From NCBI GenBank assembly GCA_964539385.1, contig CAZIJC010000044.1, positions 1 to 29,468 of the forward strand: 29,468 nt of DNA. The letters run 5' to 3'. Below are positions 7,634-18,250 of this stretch, one piece after another (position 1 is the stretch's first letter; each line of letters starts with the position of its first letter). This DNA comes from JAUVZF01 sp964539385. GTDB taxonomy: Bacteria > Planctomycetota > Phycisphaerae > FEN-1346. The translations under genes and the position numbers were made by a program. The notes under the pieces are model-generated. The model saw only the letters and a program-made list of their open reading frames with translations, did no database searches and was not told the DNA's origin.

Positions 7634-9199
7634 GTGCACCGGCGACGGGATTTTCTGAAGGCGACCGGCGCAGGGGCTGCCGTGCTGGCGGCCTCGCGGA
7701 TGCTCCGCGCGGCGGGCAAGACGGCCGAGCGACCCAACGTGCTACTGCTGTTCAGTGACCAGCACAATGCGGACGTGATGGGCTGCGCAGGGCATGCCAC
7801 GGTCCGCACGCCACACATGGACCGACTGGCAAGCGAGGGCGTGCGATTCTCTCGCGCGTACTGTCCCGACGGCATCTGCGTGCCGTCGCGGACGGCGATG
7901 TTCACGGGGCTGTACCCGCGGATCACCGGCGTGCTGTACAACGCCGACGCCCCGCCCGAGCCGAACGGGCTCCTGCCGCTGCACAAGTTCCTTCGGGCGT
8001 GCGGCTATCGCACAGGAGCGTTCGGCAAGATGCACCTGCCCCGCGGCTTGCGCGAGGACGGGTGGGACGCCTCGGCCACCACGATCTCGCCAAAGCAGGA
8101 CCCCTCCGACGAGAACTACGGGGATTGGGTTCGCGAGAAAGGCCAGTTCGACTCGCACGAGCGGGACTTCAAGCACTCGTTCTCCGCGTCGCTGATGGCG
8201 CAACTCTCGCGAACCAAGCCCGTCAATCGCACGACGGCCTACGCCGCCGGCAAGGCGATCGACTTCCTGCGACGGTGCAAGCGGGAGAGCCAACCGTTCT
8301 TCTGCTGGTGCTCATTCATCTACCCCCACCAGCCCTACACGCCCCTGCCGCAATGGGCCGACCTCTACGACGTCGACAAGATCACACTCCCCGCCAACGT
8401 CTCGGAGCCGGTCGCCAATCTGCCCCCCGCCCTGCGAAACTGGCGGCAGAGGACCACCCCGCCGTGGAACTGCGGCACGGCGGCGAAAGACCACGCGATC
8501 TACCGCCGGTACGTGGCTTACTACTACGCGTTGGTCAGCGAGATCGACCATCATATCGGAGCCGTGCTTGACGAACTGAAGCGCCTGGGACTGGACGACA
8601 ACACGATCGTGATCTACGCATCGGACCACGGCGACTTCGTCGCCGGCCATGGCATGGTCGAGAAGTGCGCGGTCGGACACAATGTGTACGAAGACACGCT
8701 CCGCGTGCCGCTGATCCTCCGCTGGCCGGGACGCTTCAACGCCGGCGCTGTCCGCCACGACCTGGTCTCGCTGATCGACCTGTACCCGACGCTCCTGGAC
8801 CTGACGGGCGTTAAACGACCCCCCGCCGCGCGGAAACTCGACGGCCTGAGCCTCGCGCCGACCCTGCGGACAGGCAAGCCGCTCGACAGGCGGTATCTCG
8901 TCTCGGAGAACTGGTCGCAGGTGACGGTCGTCGGCAGGCGGCACAAGTTGGGCGTCTGGCAGGATCCGGGCCGGCAGTACGCCCGATGGGATTTCCGCAA
9001 ACACGGCGACATGCTCTTCGACCGGCAGGCGGACCCGCTGGAGACGAAGAACCTGGCCGGCACGCCGGCGGCCGCCGAAGAAGAAGAACGGATGCGAACC
9101 TACCTGGCCCAATGGCTCAAACAGACTGACGCGACGGGCCGAACGCAGGTGAGCAGAATGCCCCCCCGGAAGAAGCCCGTTCGCAAGCCGAAGACCTGA
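7634..9199 (+). CDS. Tat-exported Cys-type sulfatase
   Basis: A 521-residue sulfatase of the alkaline-phosphatase superfamily that would cleave sulfate esters, probably from polysaccharide. The GTG start is preceded by GAAAGGA with 7 bases of spacing and gives a twin-arginine leader (RRDFLK at 4-9, then a short hydrophobic stretch). The sulfatase signature C-V-P-S-R is at 82-86 inside ICVPSRTAMFTGLYPR; Cys82 must be converted to formylglycine by a separate maturase. Metal-binding residues are seen in LLLFSDQHN (Asp42) and YASDHGDF (Asp331, His332). The C-terminus ends in a lysine/arginine-rich tail. It follows the three-heme protein on the same strand, with the IS1380 remnant between, so the original link may have been disrupted. 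No formylglycine-generating enzyme is in the window. Substrate unknown. Confidence 0.93.
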   Translation: MHRRRDFLKATGAGAAVLAASRMLRAAGKTAERPNVLLLFSDQHNADVMGCAGHATVRTPHMDRLASEGVRFSRAYCPDGICVPSRTAMFTGLYPRITGVLYNADAPPEPNGLLPLHKFLRACGYRTGAFGKMHLPRGLREDGWDASATTISPKQDPSDENYGDWVREKGQFDSHERDFKHSFSASLMAQLSRTKPVNRTTAYAAGKAIDFLRRCKRESQPFFCWCSFIYPHQPYTPLPQWADLYDVDKITLPANVSEPVANLPPALRNWRQRTTPPWNCGTAAKDHAIYRRYVAYYYALVSEIDHHIGAVLDELKRLGLDDNTIVIYASDHGDFVAGHGMVEKCAVGHNVYEDTLRVPLILRWPGRFNAGAVRHDLVSLIDLYPTLLDLTGVKRPPAARKLDGLSLAPTLRTGKPLDRRYLVSENWSQVTVVGRRHKLGVWQDPGRQYARWDFRKHGDMLFDRQADPLETKNLAGTPAAAEEEERMRTYLAQWLKQTDATGRTQVSRMPPRKKPVRKPKT

Positions 9200-9236
9200 T
9201 CTTAGGCAACATGGGACATCCACGAGCAAGTCCATG

Positions 9237-12200
9237 TCAAGGCGGTAGCGGACGGTTTCTTTGCGGGCTCTTCCGAACATCCATTCGGCGGGCGACCCGC
9301 GTCTTTCGTGCCCTGGCCTGCCGGCACGCCCGGAGCAGGATGCGGCGGGTAGCCACTTCGGGGTAATCGGCCGCCAGTTTCTCGAGCGCCGCGAGATGCG
9401 CCCCCTCGCAGAGCATCGCCAGCGCCTGTGCCGCCGAGTGCCGCACGTCGAGGGCGTTATCGAAGTTCGCCACGCTTCTCATCAGGGCGGGTGCGACTCG
9501 CGCCTCGCCGATGCGGCCCAGGGCATGCGCGGCGGCGGCCCGGTAGAACGGCGTCATCGCCTTGTAGATGAAGACGTTCGGCGGCGTCTCCAGCCCCTGG
9601 CTACCCTCGGTCGGATCCTTCTCGACGGCGGCAAGCAAGGCTTCGACGGAACCGCGGTCGCGGACCTTGCCGAGCGTTCTGGCGAGGAAGAAACACGTCC
9701 ACGACCGTTTTCGCGACGGCTTCGTTGCGCGGTACCGGTTGAAGGCGGCCCGCAGCCGCGAGGCGAAACGCCTGTCGAGGCAGACGACGCTGGCGATATG
9801 GGCGGCCCGCGACTCGGGGCACAGCGGCTTGGTGGACCTGGCCGGCGGCGAGGCCGTGACCGCCGCCTTCAGACCCTCGTCCGGTTTGGCATCCGGGTCG
9901 CCGAGGACCGCCAGGCACGTCTCGATGACGGCCGACGCCCGGCCGCTCCGTTGGACGACGCGGGATGTGAGCGTCTCGTATCCGTCGTTTTCCAGCAGGA
10001 TGCCGCGGTCGGAATCGATCGGGACCGACCGCAGGATGTGCGGCACGATGGCCGCCAGGTCGCGCGAGCCGATGGCGTCGAGCGCCTCGAGGATCCGATG
10101 GTGCAGCGGCGAGGAGTGGGACCCCATCAGCCAGTCGTGGTCGGCTGCCCGGAACGTGTAGTACCAGAAGTCGCCGAGCGTCGGGTACGCCTCGATGAGC
10201 GCCTTCTCGGCGTCGGGCGTGGCGATGCGTCCGAGGGCCTCGGCGGCGGTTGCGGCCAGGTAGGTGGGCTTCTGGTGCCAGCCGAACTCGTGCGACCCGC
10301 CGCCCTTGACGGGTGTGCGCCCGGTTTTCAGGATCCGGGTCAGCAGGGGCACCGCCGAGGCGTCCTGAAGGTGGCCCAGGGCCCGCATGGCGGCCATGAG
10401 CGTGCGGAGGTCACCGTCGGGCTTGGCGGCGACGTAGTCTCTGATCGCGGCCTTCGCCGCGTCGCCGCCGACGTGGCCGAGGCTCTCGATGGCGGTGTGC
10501 ACGGTGGCCGGGTCCTTGTCGGCCAGCCTCGCCACGAGTTCCGCCTCGATGGCTCGCCAGTCGTGCTCCTTGAGCCACGTACGCCACGCCTTGGCGCCCC
10601 CGGTGCGGCCTTCGTCGGAGAACGCGTCGAAGGCGGCCGCGTGGCCGGTCAGGTGCTCGAGGGTGGCGTGGGCGGCCTGGGCGACGAGCGGATGAGCGTC
10701 GGTCAGTCCTTTCAGCAGCCTGGGCACGGCGTCCCGATTGCCGCAGGCGGCAAGCGCCAGAGCGGCGCCGGCTCGCAGTTCCGGACTCGGTTCGTCGAGC
10801 GCGCCGAGCAGGGCTCCCACGGCGGCGCGGTCGCGAAAGATCGCCAGACGCCGAGCCGCCGACAGTTTCAGGTCCGCCGCGCCGCCGGCCAGTTGTTCGC
10901 ACAGTCGTTTGACCTCGGCAGCGCGGCCGGGGGGTAGCGGCTTGTCGGCGTGGGCGTCTTCAATCGGCGGCTGGGAGTACAGGTCGATGGTGGCGGTTTC
11001 GCGGAAGCGGTCCAACTGGAGGTTCAGAACGCCTCCGTTGGCCGCGTTGTTGCCGCGAAAACGGTGCGGCAGGCCCTGGCCGAGCAGGTCGAGCGGCGGG
11101 GTGCGGCTGGCGTCGGCGTCGGCCGTCATGCGAGGGGCCACCGTCCGGGGCGCGTGGCATCCGATGCACGAGCGTCGCTCGCCCGGCCTGGCGTAGATCC
11201 ACGTCAGTTCGTTGATGACGGCCCGTCCCTCGGCGTCGACGGCCTGGAGCGCCAGCGCCCGGTCGGCCGGTACCCGCGCGTAGAACGAGCCGTCGGGGGC
11301 GAGAGGGACGGTACCGAGTTCCACGGCCTCGACGCCGATGTGGTCGTACGGATGTCGGGCCGACCGCAGGGCGAGCGGTCGGCCTTCGTACACCCGGATC
11401 GCCCGTACGCGCGCCAGGTCTCCCTGCGTCTGTCTGGTGTGAAACACGTTCTGACAGTAGAGAAAGCCCGTCTCTTCCCCGGCCGGCTCCCCGCTGCGGT
11501 ACAGATGGGAGGCGACGGCCGCCGCCGGCTTCGGCCGCGGGCCGAGGTACACGACCGAGTGCAACCCGCCGACGTCGGAGGAGTAGATGCGCGTCACGTC
11601 GCCGCTCGCGGGGTCGAGGACGCCCAGCGCCGACTGTCCGGGCACGGTGCACAGGAGCCTGCCGTCGGGCAGAGGCGAGATGTCGAGCGGGACGAACGGC
11701 GCGGGAATCTGTTCGGGCGACGACTCGCCGCGCGATGCCACCAGGCCAACCGACGAGATGGCCGCAATCCGACCGTCGGGCAGCGGAGAGATGCTTCCGA
11801 ACCCGTACTGGCGCAGCCATCGTGACTGCTGCTCGGCCGCACGCGAGCGGTCGTAGCCGACGGGTCCGCGGTCTGCGCCCAGGATGACGACGCCGCCCGT
11901 CCCGTCGGGCCGGACCTGGTGGATCTGCGTCTCGACCTTGGCCCGTTCCAGGAAGTTGTCGCTGCGGACGAAGGCGATGCCGCCGTCGGCCGTGACGCGC
12001 GGCTCGCGGTCGGCCACGATGTGGTATGTCAGGGGGCGGATGTCCGTGCCGTCGGTGTTCATCACGAAAAGCGACGAGGCCAGGTTGCCGTGGTACTCTT
12101 CGCGGCTGCCGATCCGCGTGGAACTGAAGACGATACGGCCATCGGGCAGCGGCTCGGGGTCGTAATCGTGGCAGGGTCCTTTCGTGATGGCCTTGAGCCC

Positions 12201-13184
12201 TTTGCCGTCGGCCGAGATGCGCCAGATGTGAAAGAACGCCTCGCCGGCGGTGGCCATCGCAAGATAGACGGTCTTGCCGTCGCAGGAGACGCGTGGTGAT
12301 CCGATAAGCCCTTTCCCCGCGTCGTGCAGGAGGCGGATCTGGCCGTCGGGCCTGGCCGGAACGAGACGGTAGAGTTGGCGACCCAGGACGGACGGCGCCG
12401 GCGCATCGTGTTCGAGGTACGCCCGCGACCCGCGTATCCGCCAGATGGACTGTGGCCCCGGTGTCTTCGCCTTGCCGCGAAGAAAGACGATGCCGGCGGG
12501 CCAGTCGAAGTCCGGACCGGCCTCGACCAGTCTGCCTTTGGCAGCGTGCCGTCCGCGATCGGGAGACGGCGGGCCGGGATACGTCAGTTTGCCCCACGGG
12601 GCCGTGCCTACCGGGCCGAGGACCGTGCCCGGCCGCCACTTGCTGCCGTCGTGCTCGGGTGTGGACCATCCGGTTTCGGGCAGCAGGTGCGTCCGCCACG
12701 TCCTGTCCGTGTAAATCGTGATGGCGCTGCCGTCTTCGAGTTCGATCCGGGCGGCCACGACCAGACCTGCGGGTCCGCCCATGTTGTCTCCCTTGACGCC
12801 GAGGACGTTCGTGCCGGCGACCAGCAGGGAGGCGACGTCGTACTTCTCGATCGACTGCCAGTAGGCGGAACCGTAGCCGGCGTCGCTGCCGACGAGCGAC
12901 CCGTTGACGTACAGGTCGTAGCCGTTGTCGGCTGTGATCAGGACGGCGGCGTTTCGCGGCTTGGCCGGGAGGTCGAACCTCTTGCGGAAGTAGCAGTTGG
13001 GGGCGCCCTCCTTGACGGCTTTGGGGGAGGCCCAGATCCATGACGCTTTGGCCAGGTCGGGCAGCCTGGGGATGGCCTTCTTCGGAGCCGCCCACGCTGC
13101 GGCGGAGACCGCGAGCGTCAGCACTGCCGTCGCCATGGCACAGCCGAACGCGCCGGACGCACACTTGCTTGAATCGTTTTTCAC
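9237..13184 (-). CDS. HzsA-related exported protein with rhamnosidase-N-like domain and HEAT repeats
   Basis: A 1,315-residue exported protein with a GTG start after CAGGAAA. Visible order: signal peptide (1-32, AVSAAAWA then APKK); a jelly-roll domain (about 45-190) with SWIWAS, DLYVNGSLVG and GTNVLGVKGDN, resembling the N-terminal domain of alpha-L-rhamnosidases; PD40/TolB propeller repeats such as EPLPDGRIVFSSTR and SPLPDGRLLCT (about 235-565); an HZS-alpha-like segment ending in heme motif CIGCH (673-677); and from about residue 755 a long HEAT/PBS-lyase-like helical repeat array, for example LGALDEPSPELRAGAALALA. It is a paralogue of the gene at 3471 over the propeller-HZS part: both end in RSCIGCH. 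It lacks the two further CxxCH motifs. Convergent with the sulfatase (37-base gap). Function unknown. Confidence 0.88.
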   Translation of the reverse strand: MKNDSSKCASGAFGCAMATAVLTLAVSAAAWAAPKKAIPRLPDLAKASWIWASPKAVKEGAPNCYFRKRFDLPAKPRNAAVLITADNGYDLYVNGSLVGSDAGYGSAYWQSIEKYDVASLLVAGTNVLGVKGDNMGGPAGLVVAARIELEDGSAITIYTDRTWRTHLLPETGWSTPEHDGSKWRPGTVLGPVGTAPWGKLTYPGPPSPDRGRHAAKGRLVEAGPDFDWPAGIVFLRGKAKTPGPQSIWRIRGSRAYLEHDAPAPSVLGRQLYRLVPARPDGQIRLLHDAGKGLIGSPRVSCDGKTVYLAMATAGEAFFHIWRISADGKGLKAITKGPCHDYDPEPLPDGRIVFSSTRIGSREEYHGNLASSLFVMNTDGTDIRPLTYHIVADREPRVTADGGIAFVRSDNFLERAKVETQIHQVRPDGTGGVVILGADRGPVGYDRSRAAEQQSRWLRQYGFGSISPLPDGRIAAISSVGLVASRGESSPEQIPAPFVPLDISPLPDGRLLCTVPGQSALGVLDPASGDVTRIYSSDVGGLHSVVYLGPRPKPAAAVASHLYRSGEPAGEETGFLYCQNVFHTRQTQGDLARVRAIRVYEGRPLALRSARHPYDHIGVEAVELGTVPLAPDGSFYARVPADRALALQAVDAEGRAVINELTWIYARPGERRSCIGCHAPRTVAPRMTADADASRTPPLDLLGQGLPHRFRGNNAANGGVLNLQLDRFRETATIDLYSQPPIEDAHADKPLPPGRAAEVKRLCEQLAGGAADLKLSAARRLAIFRDRAAVGALLGALDEPSPELRAGAALALAACGNRDAVPRLLKGLTDAHPLVAQAAHATLEHLTGHAAAFDAFSDEGRTGGAKAWRTWLKEHDWRAIEAELVARLADKDPATVHTAIESLGHVGGDAAKAAIRDYVAAKPDGDLRTLMAAMRALGHLQDASAVPLLTRILKTGRTPVKGGGSHEFGWHQKPTYLAATAAEALGRIATPDAEKALIEAYPTLGDFWYYTFRAADHDWLMGSHSSPLHHRILEALDAIGSRDLAAIVPHILRSVPIDSDRGILLENDGYETLTSRVVQRSGRASAVIETCLAVLGDPDAKPDEGLKAAVTASPPARSTKPLCPESRAAHIASVVCLDRRFASRLRAAFNRYRATKPSRKRSWTCFFLARTLGKVRDRGSVEALLAAVEKDPTEGSQGLETPPNVFIYKAMTPFYRAAAAHALGRIGEARVAPALMRSVANFDNALDVRHSAAQALAMLCEGAHLAALEKLAADYPEVATRRILLRACRQARARKTRVARRMDVRKSPQRNRPLPP

Positions 13185-13281
13185 GCGAATGGTTTCCTGG
13201 GCGTGTGGCCCGTCCGGTCAGAAGGTAGTCTAACGTGTCTGCGGGTGCAAGCAGGAAGGTGGTTTGGGCGGAAAAAGCGCA

Positions 13282-13310
13282 TTGACAGGGGGCCGATTTG
13301 GGTGTACACT
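13282..13310 (+). promoter_or_regulatory. Strong sigma70-like promoter for the PEP-CTERM gene
   Basis: A perfect TTGACA (13282-13287) and TACACT (13305-13310) are spaced by 17 bases, 68 bases before the ATG at 13378. This is the closest match to consensus found in the window. Confidence 0.65.
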
Positions 13311-13377
13311 ATATGGAGCCGTCGTGGGGATAGGCAGTTCTTTTGACCCTTGGTTGCCGGAGGGCGAAGGGAATGCC

Positions 13378-14172
13378 ATGCCCCGAATCTCCCCCCTTTT
13401 GCTGGTTCCGGTTGTGTGCGCAGTGTGCGTCTCGCCGGCCTCGGGCACGCCCTTTCTTGAGGATACCTTCGACGGGACCGGTCCGCTGGACCCGCTGAAA
13501 TGGACGGTCACCGAAAGCGCGACGTGCGTCAGCGTGGGCCGGGTCGGCGGGGTGGCGGAGATGAGCCTGACGGCCGCCTGCGCCCAGGGCGACTGCGGCA
13601 AGGCGATGAGTGTGGCGCACTGGGCGCCGCCGGCGGTCGGCAGTTTGGACTGGTCCGCCGGTTTCCGCAAGAGCAGCGTCGGGGCCGACAAGCCGATGCT
13701 GGAGCCGCTGCGCTTCGAGAGCCCCGCCGGAAGTATCAGCGTCCGCCTGATCTACGGGTCCCTGCATGCGACGCTGTACGTCTTCGAGGCCGACGGATCC
13801 ATCGGGACCACGATGGCGCTGCGGGACGCGCCGGTGTCGGGCAACCTGTTCGCCCCCGGAACCGGGAACAACTACTGGCAGAGCGTGGAAGTTAGTCTGA
13901 CGGACAGCGACGTCTCGGCCACGGTCTCTGGGACGACCGATGGCACGAACTGGACGTCCTACTCGGCCACGGTCGAGGACTACACGGACTACTTCGACCT
14001 GGAGAAGTCCCGGCAAGGGACCTTCGGAATGTTGACCGAGGCGAAGGTGCAGGGCGGGATTGCCCAGGCGGCCGAGTTCGACAACGTGCTGCTGCTGCCC
14101 GAACCGGCGACGGCTGTGCTGATAGGCCTTGGCGGACTCCTCGTGGGCCTTGCCCGCCGCCGGGCGGCGTAG
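13378..14172 (+). CDS. PEP-CTERM sorting domain protein
   Basis: A 264-residue exported protein. It has an N-terminal signal peptide (PRISPLLLVPVVCAVCVSPA), a beta-rich body beginning LEDTFDGTGPLDPLKW that looks like a concanavalin-type fold, and a C-terminal PEP-CTERM tail: LPEP at 240-243, a hydrophobic helix, then RRRAA at the end. Family knowledge says exosortase cuts such tails and places the protein on the envelope or in the extracellular matrix; no exosortase gene is in this window. The start follows GAAGGGA. It has its own near-consensus promoter, lies alone on the plus strand and converges on the two-component operon. The body has asparagine/threonine-rich stretches (SGTTDGTNWTSYSAT). 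Its role is unknown; carbohydrate binding is a guess. Confidence 0.88.
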   Translation: MPRISPLLLVPVVCAVCVSPASGTPFLEDTFDGTGPLDPLKWTVTESATCVSVGRVGGVAEMSLTAACAQGDCGKAMSVAHWAPPAVGSLDWSAGFRKSSVGADKPMLEPLRFESPAGSISVRLIYGSLHATLYVFEADGSIGTTMALRDAPVSGNLFAPGTGNNYWQSVEVSLTDSDVSATVSGTTDGTNWTSYSATVEDYTDYFDLEKSRQGTFGMLTEAKVQGGIAQAAEFDNVLLLPEPATAVLIGLGGLLVGLARRRAA

Positions 14173-14187
14173 TCGGTTTTCTCGCTC

Positions 14188-14225
14188 GTAAAAACGCGCG
14201 TGCAGGGCAGTGTGCCCCGCACGCG
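14188..14225 (-). terminator. Intrinsic terminator of the two-component operon
   Basis: CGCGTGC (14197-14203) pairs with GCACGCG (14219-14225); after one A/C mismatch the inner GGGC pairs with GCCC around the loop AGTGT. On the minus strand the hairpin is followed after two bases by five T residues, so it fits leftward termination after the HD-GYP gene. It may also slow plus-strand transcripts from the PEP-CTERM gene. Confidence 0.65.
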
Positions 14226-14258
14226 TTCGTCTAGGCCATCGGGCGGTCGGTTCGGGTC

Positions 14259-16178
14259 TCAGTTCGCGTGCGCCTCTTGCTCTGTCGAGGCGCCGGCGGC
14301 GACCGTCTGGGCCGGCTCGGATTCCCGGACGATTGTGAAGAAGAGTTTGACCAGGTCGGGATCAAACTGCGTGCCGGCGTTGACCTCGATCTCGGCCAGG
14401 GCCTCCGGCGAGGTCATGGCGCCGCGATACGGCCGGTCGGATGTCATGGCGTCGTAGGCGTCGACGATGGCCAGGATGCGTGCGCCGAGGGGTATCTCGT
14501 CTCCCTTCAGTCCGTTGGGGTAGCCCTGACCGTCGTATCGCTCGTGGTGGCTGAGGATGATGTGGCGGGCGCCGTCGAGAAAGGTGAGGTGCCGGACGAT
14601 CCTGGCGCCGCGTTCGCAGTGCATCCGCATGAGGGCGAACTCTTCGGGGTCGAGGCGGCCGGGCTTGTCGATCACCCATTCCGGGACGGCGATCTTGCCG
14701 ATGTCGTGCAGCGCAGCCGCCCGCGCGACCTCCGTGAGTTTGTTTGCTTTCAGGCCGGCCAGCGTCGCCAGGCGGACCGCCAGTTCCATAACGCGGTCGG
14801 TGTGGCCGCGCGTGTAGTTGTCCTTGGCCTCGACGGTCTCCATGAGACTGGCCATGGTGTTGACGTAGTGCTGCTCGATGGCCTCGCGGTCTTTGAGTCC
14901 GCCGATGGTGACGGCGGCGGCATCGGCGATGAAACTCATCAGCATTCGTTCGTCGCGGGCGAAGGGCCGGCCGCCCTGGCGTCCCACCACGCCGATGACG
15001 CCCAGTGGTGTTTCGCCCCAGATGAGCGGCACGATGATCTGTGGCATCGGGACGGGCCTGGCCAGTTGCACGTCTGGTGGCAAGTCGGCCTCGGACTGTG
15101 CGGCGATGGGCCGGCGGTGCTTCAGAACCCACGAGGACAGGCTTCCGTCCGCAGCAAACACGAGGCCCTCGGCCATGGAGGGGAGGTTCCCTTCGACGGC
15201 ACGGACGTGAAACGCATCGCCCTCGAGCAGGATGACGGCGACCCCGGCGGCATCCATCTGCTCGTGGACGAACGCCGCCGCCGCCGACAGGACGTTCGCC
15301 AGGCTGTGGGCCGCGCTGACCACCCGGATAAACTCGAACTGGGCCATCAGACGGTGCCGCAGCGCGTCGCCGCTGACCTTCAGATGGTACTGGCGCAGGA
15401 GCCGCCGGATGGTCGTGATGAAATCGGCCGATTCCTCGATGGGTTTCGAGAAGTACTTGTCGAGGGCGCCCTCGTTGATGGCCTGGATGGCGGCGTCGAG
15501 ACCGGCGTGGCCCGTCAGGAGCACCCGCTGGCAATGGGGCCGGATGTGCTTGATGCGCGTCAGCATTTCGATGCCCTTCATGCCGGGCATGAGTTGGTCG
15601 CCGATAACGACCGCGAGGCGGTCTCCCTCGATCTCGTTGACGATCTCGAGCGCTTCGTGCGGAGAGGTGCTGAACTCGAAGTCGAGCGCGAATCGCGGAA
15701 AGGCCTCTTCGATCCGCGGAGGCAGAAAGTGCTCGAGGCTACGCAGAAACTCCGGATCGTCGTCCACGCAGAGGAAGGCGTACTCGGGCTGCTGAAGCGC
15801 AGCAGCGCGCAGTTCGTTCTTCAGCACGCCGACCAGTTCGGCGGGCGGCGCACTGAGCGACTGGATCTGGTCCGACGTCGCCCCAATGAGCGACGGACAC
15901 CCGAGCACCGACAACCGGTCCGGCACCAGAAAGAACAGCGACAAACTGCCCTGGAAACTCATCAGGGACCGCATCGGCCCTTTCGGCAGTGCGTCCGGTT
16001 CGTCGCAGGCGAGTACGACGGCGTGGTGCCGCCCGGTGTCGATCGTTGCCAGAAGGTACTCGATGCTCTCGACGGTCTCGACGTTCCATCCCTCGGCGTG
16101 CATGGCGGCCACCAGAGGGTCGCAATCGGCGTTGCCAATGCGTGCGACGATGGTCTGTATGCGCTGCTGCCGGTCCAT
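14259..16178 (-). CDS. HD-GYP response regulator (pseudo-REC, REC, GAF, HD-GYP)
   Basis: A 639-residue cytoplasmic regulator expected to hydrolyse cyclic di-GMP. Order seen: a receiver-like but degenerate domain (about 8-125); a true receiver domain (134-262) with acidic triad VDDD (138-141), phosphoacceptor Asp194 in VIGDQLMPG, Thr222 in LTGHAG and Lys245 in YFSKP; a GAF-like domain (about 285-425); and an HD-GYP domain (about 440-620) with HD at 491-492 (HDIGKIAVPE), HHERYDGQGYP (544-554, GYP at 552-554) and DAYDAMTSDRPYRG. All key HD-GYP residues are intact. The ATG is 6 bases after the stop of the histidine kinase, so the two form an operon and the kinase is the likely phosphodonor. Its position beside a secretion operon suggests control of surface behaviour, but that link is inference. 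Confidence 0.93.
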   Translation of the reverse strand: MDRQQRIQTIVARIGNADCDPLVAAMHAEGWNVETVESIEYLLATIDTGRHHAVVLACDEPDALPKGPMRSLMSFQGSLSLFFLVPDRLSVLGCPSLIGATSDQIQSLSAPPAELVGVLKNELRAAALQQPEYAFLCVDDDPEFLRSLEHFLPPRIEEAFPRFALDFEFSTSPHEALEIVNEIEGDRLAVVIGDQLMPGMKGIEMLTRIKHIRPHCQRVLLTGHAGLDAAIQAINEGALDKYFSKPIEESADFITTIRRLLRQYHLKVSGDALRHRLMAQFEFIRVVSAAHSLANVLSAAAAFVHEQMDAAGVAVILLEGDAFHVRAVEGNLPSMAEGLVFAADGSLSSWVLKHRRPIAAQSEADLPPDVQLARPVPMPQIIVPLIWGETPLGVIGVVGRQGGRPFARDERMLMSFIADAAAVTIGGLKDREAIEQHYVNTMASLMETVEAKDNYTRGHTDRVMELAVRLATLAGLKANKLTEVARAAALHDIGKIAVPEWVIDKPGRLDPEEFALMRMHCERGARIVRHLTFLDGARHIILSHHERYDGQGYPNGLKGDEIPLGARILAIVDAYDAMTSDRPYRGAMTSPEALAEIEVNAGTQFDPDLVKLFFTIVRESEPAQTVAAGASTEQEAHAN

Positions 16179-16184
16179 CGTGCG

Positions 16185-18095
<1,911 letters not shown>

Positions 18096-18174
18096 ATACT
18101 TTCCCCAGCCTGCCTAACTTTGCCGTTTTGACAGCATCTGATCTGTAATCGGAAACACATCCCTGCTGGCTTGA

Positions 18175-18187
18175 GGCATAATATGCC
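18175..18187. promoter_or_regulatory. 13-base palindrome, possible operator
   Basis: GGCATA-A-TATGCC is a perfect 6+1+6 inverted repeat about 80 bases upstream of the kinase ATG. On either strand its centre resembles a -10 box (TAATAT or TATTAT). A dimeric regulator site is plausible but unproven. Confidence 0.35.
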
Positions 18188-18194
18188 ACCGCCG

Positions 18195-18239
18195 ACGGGG
18201 TGCGGCGGCTTGGCCGCTCGTGTCGGAATCCCCGTTTTT
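18195..18239 (+). terminator. Terminator-like hairpin in the gspE leader
   Basis: ACGGGG (18195-18200) pairs with CCCCGT (18230-18235), enclosing a second small hairpin GCGGC-TTG-GCCGC (18205-18217), and is followed directly by five T residues (18235-18239). It could act as an attenuator of a transcript starting further left, or simply be part of a structured RNA. The unpaired stretch between the two stems makes it weaker than a standard terminator. Confidence 0.3.
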
Positions 18240-18250
18240 GCGCTGGAATC

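Noticed and set aside
10960..13164. A 734-codon frame on the same strand as, but out of frame with, the HEAT/HzsA-related gene
   Set aside because: Arg/Pro-rich shadow translation with no recognisable motif; the other frame carries the signal peptide, propeller repeats and CIGCH.
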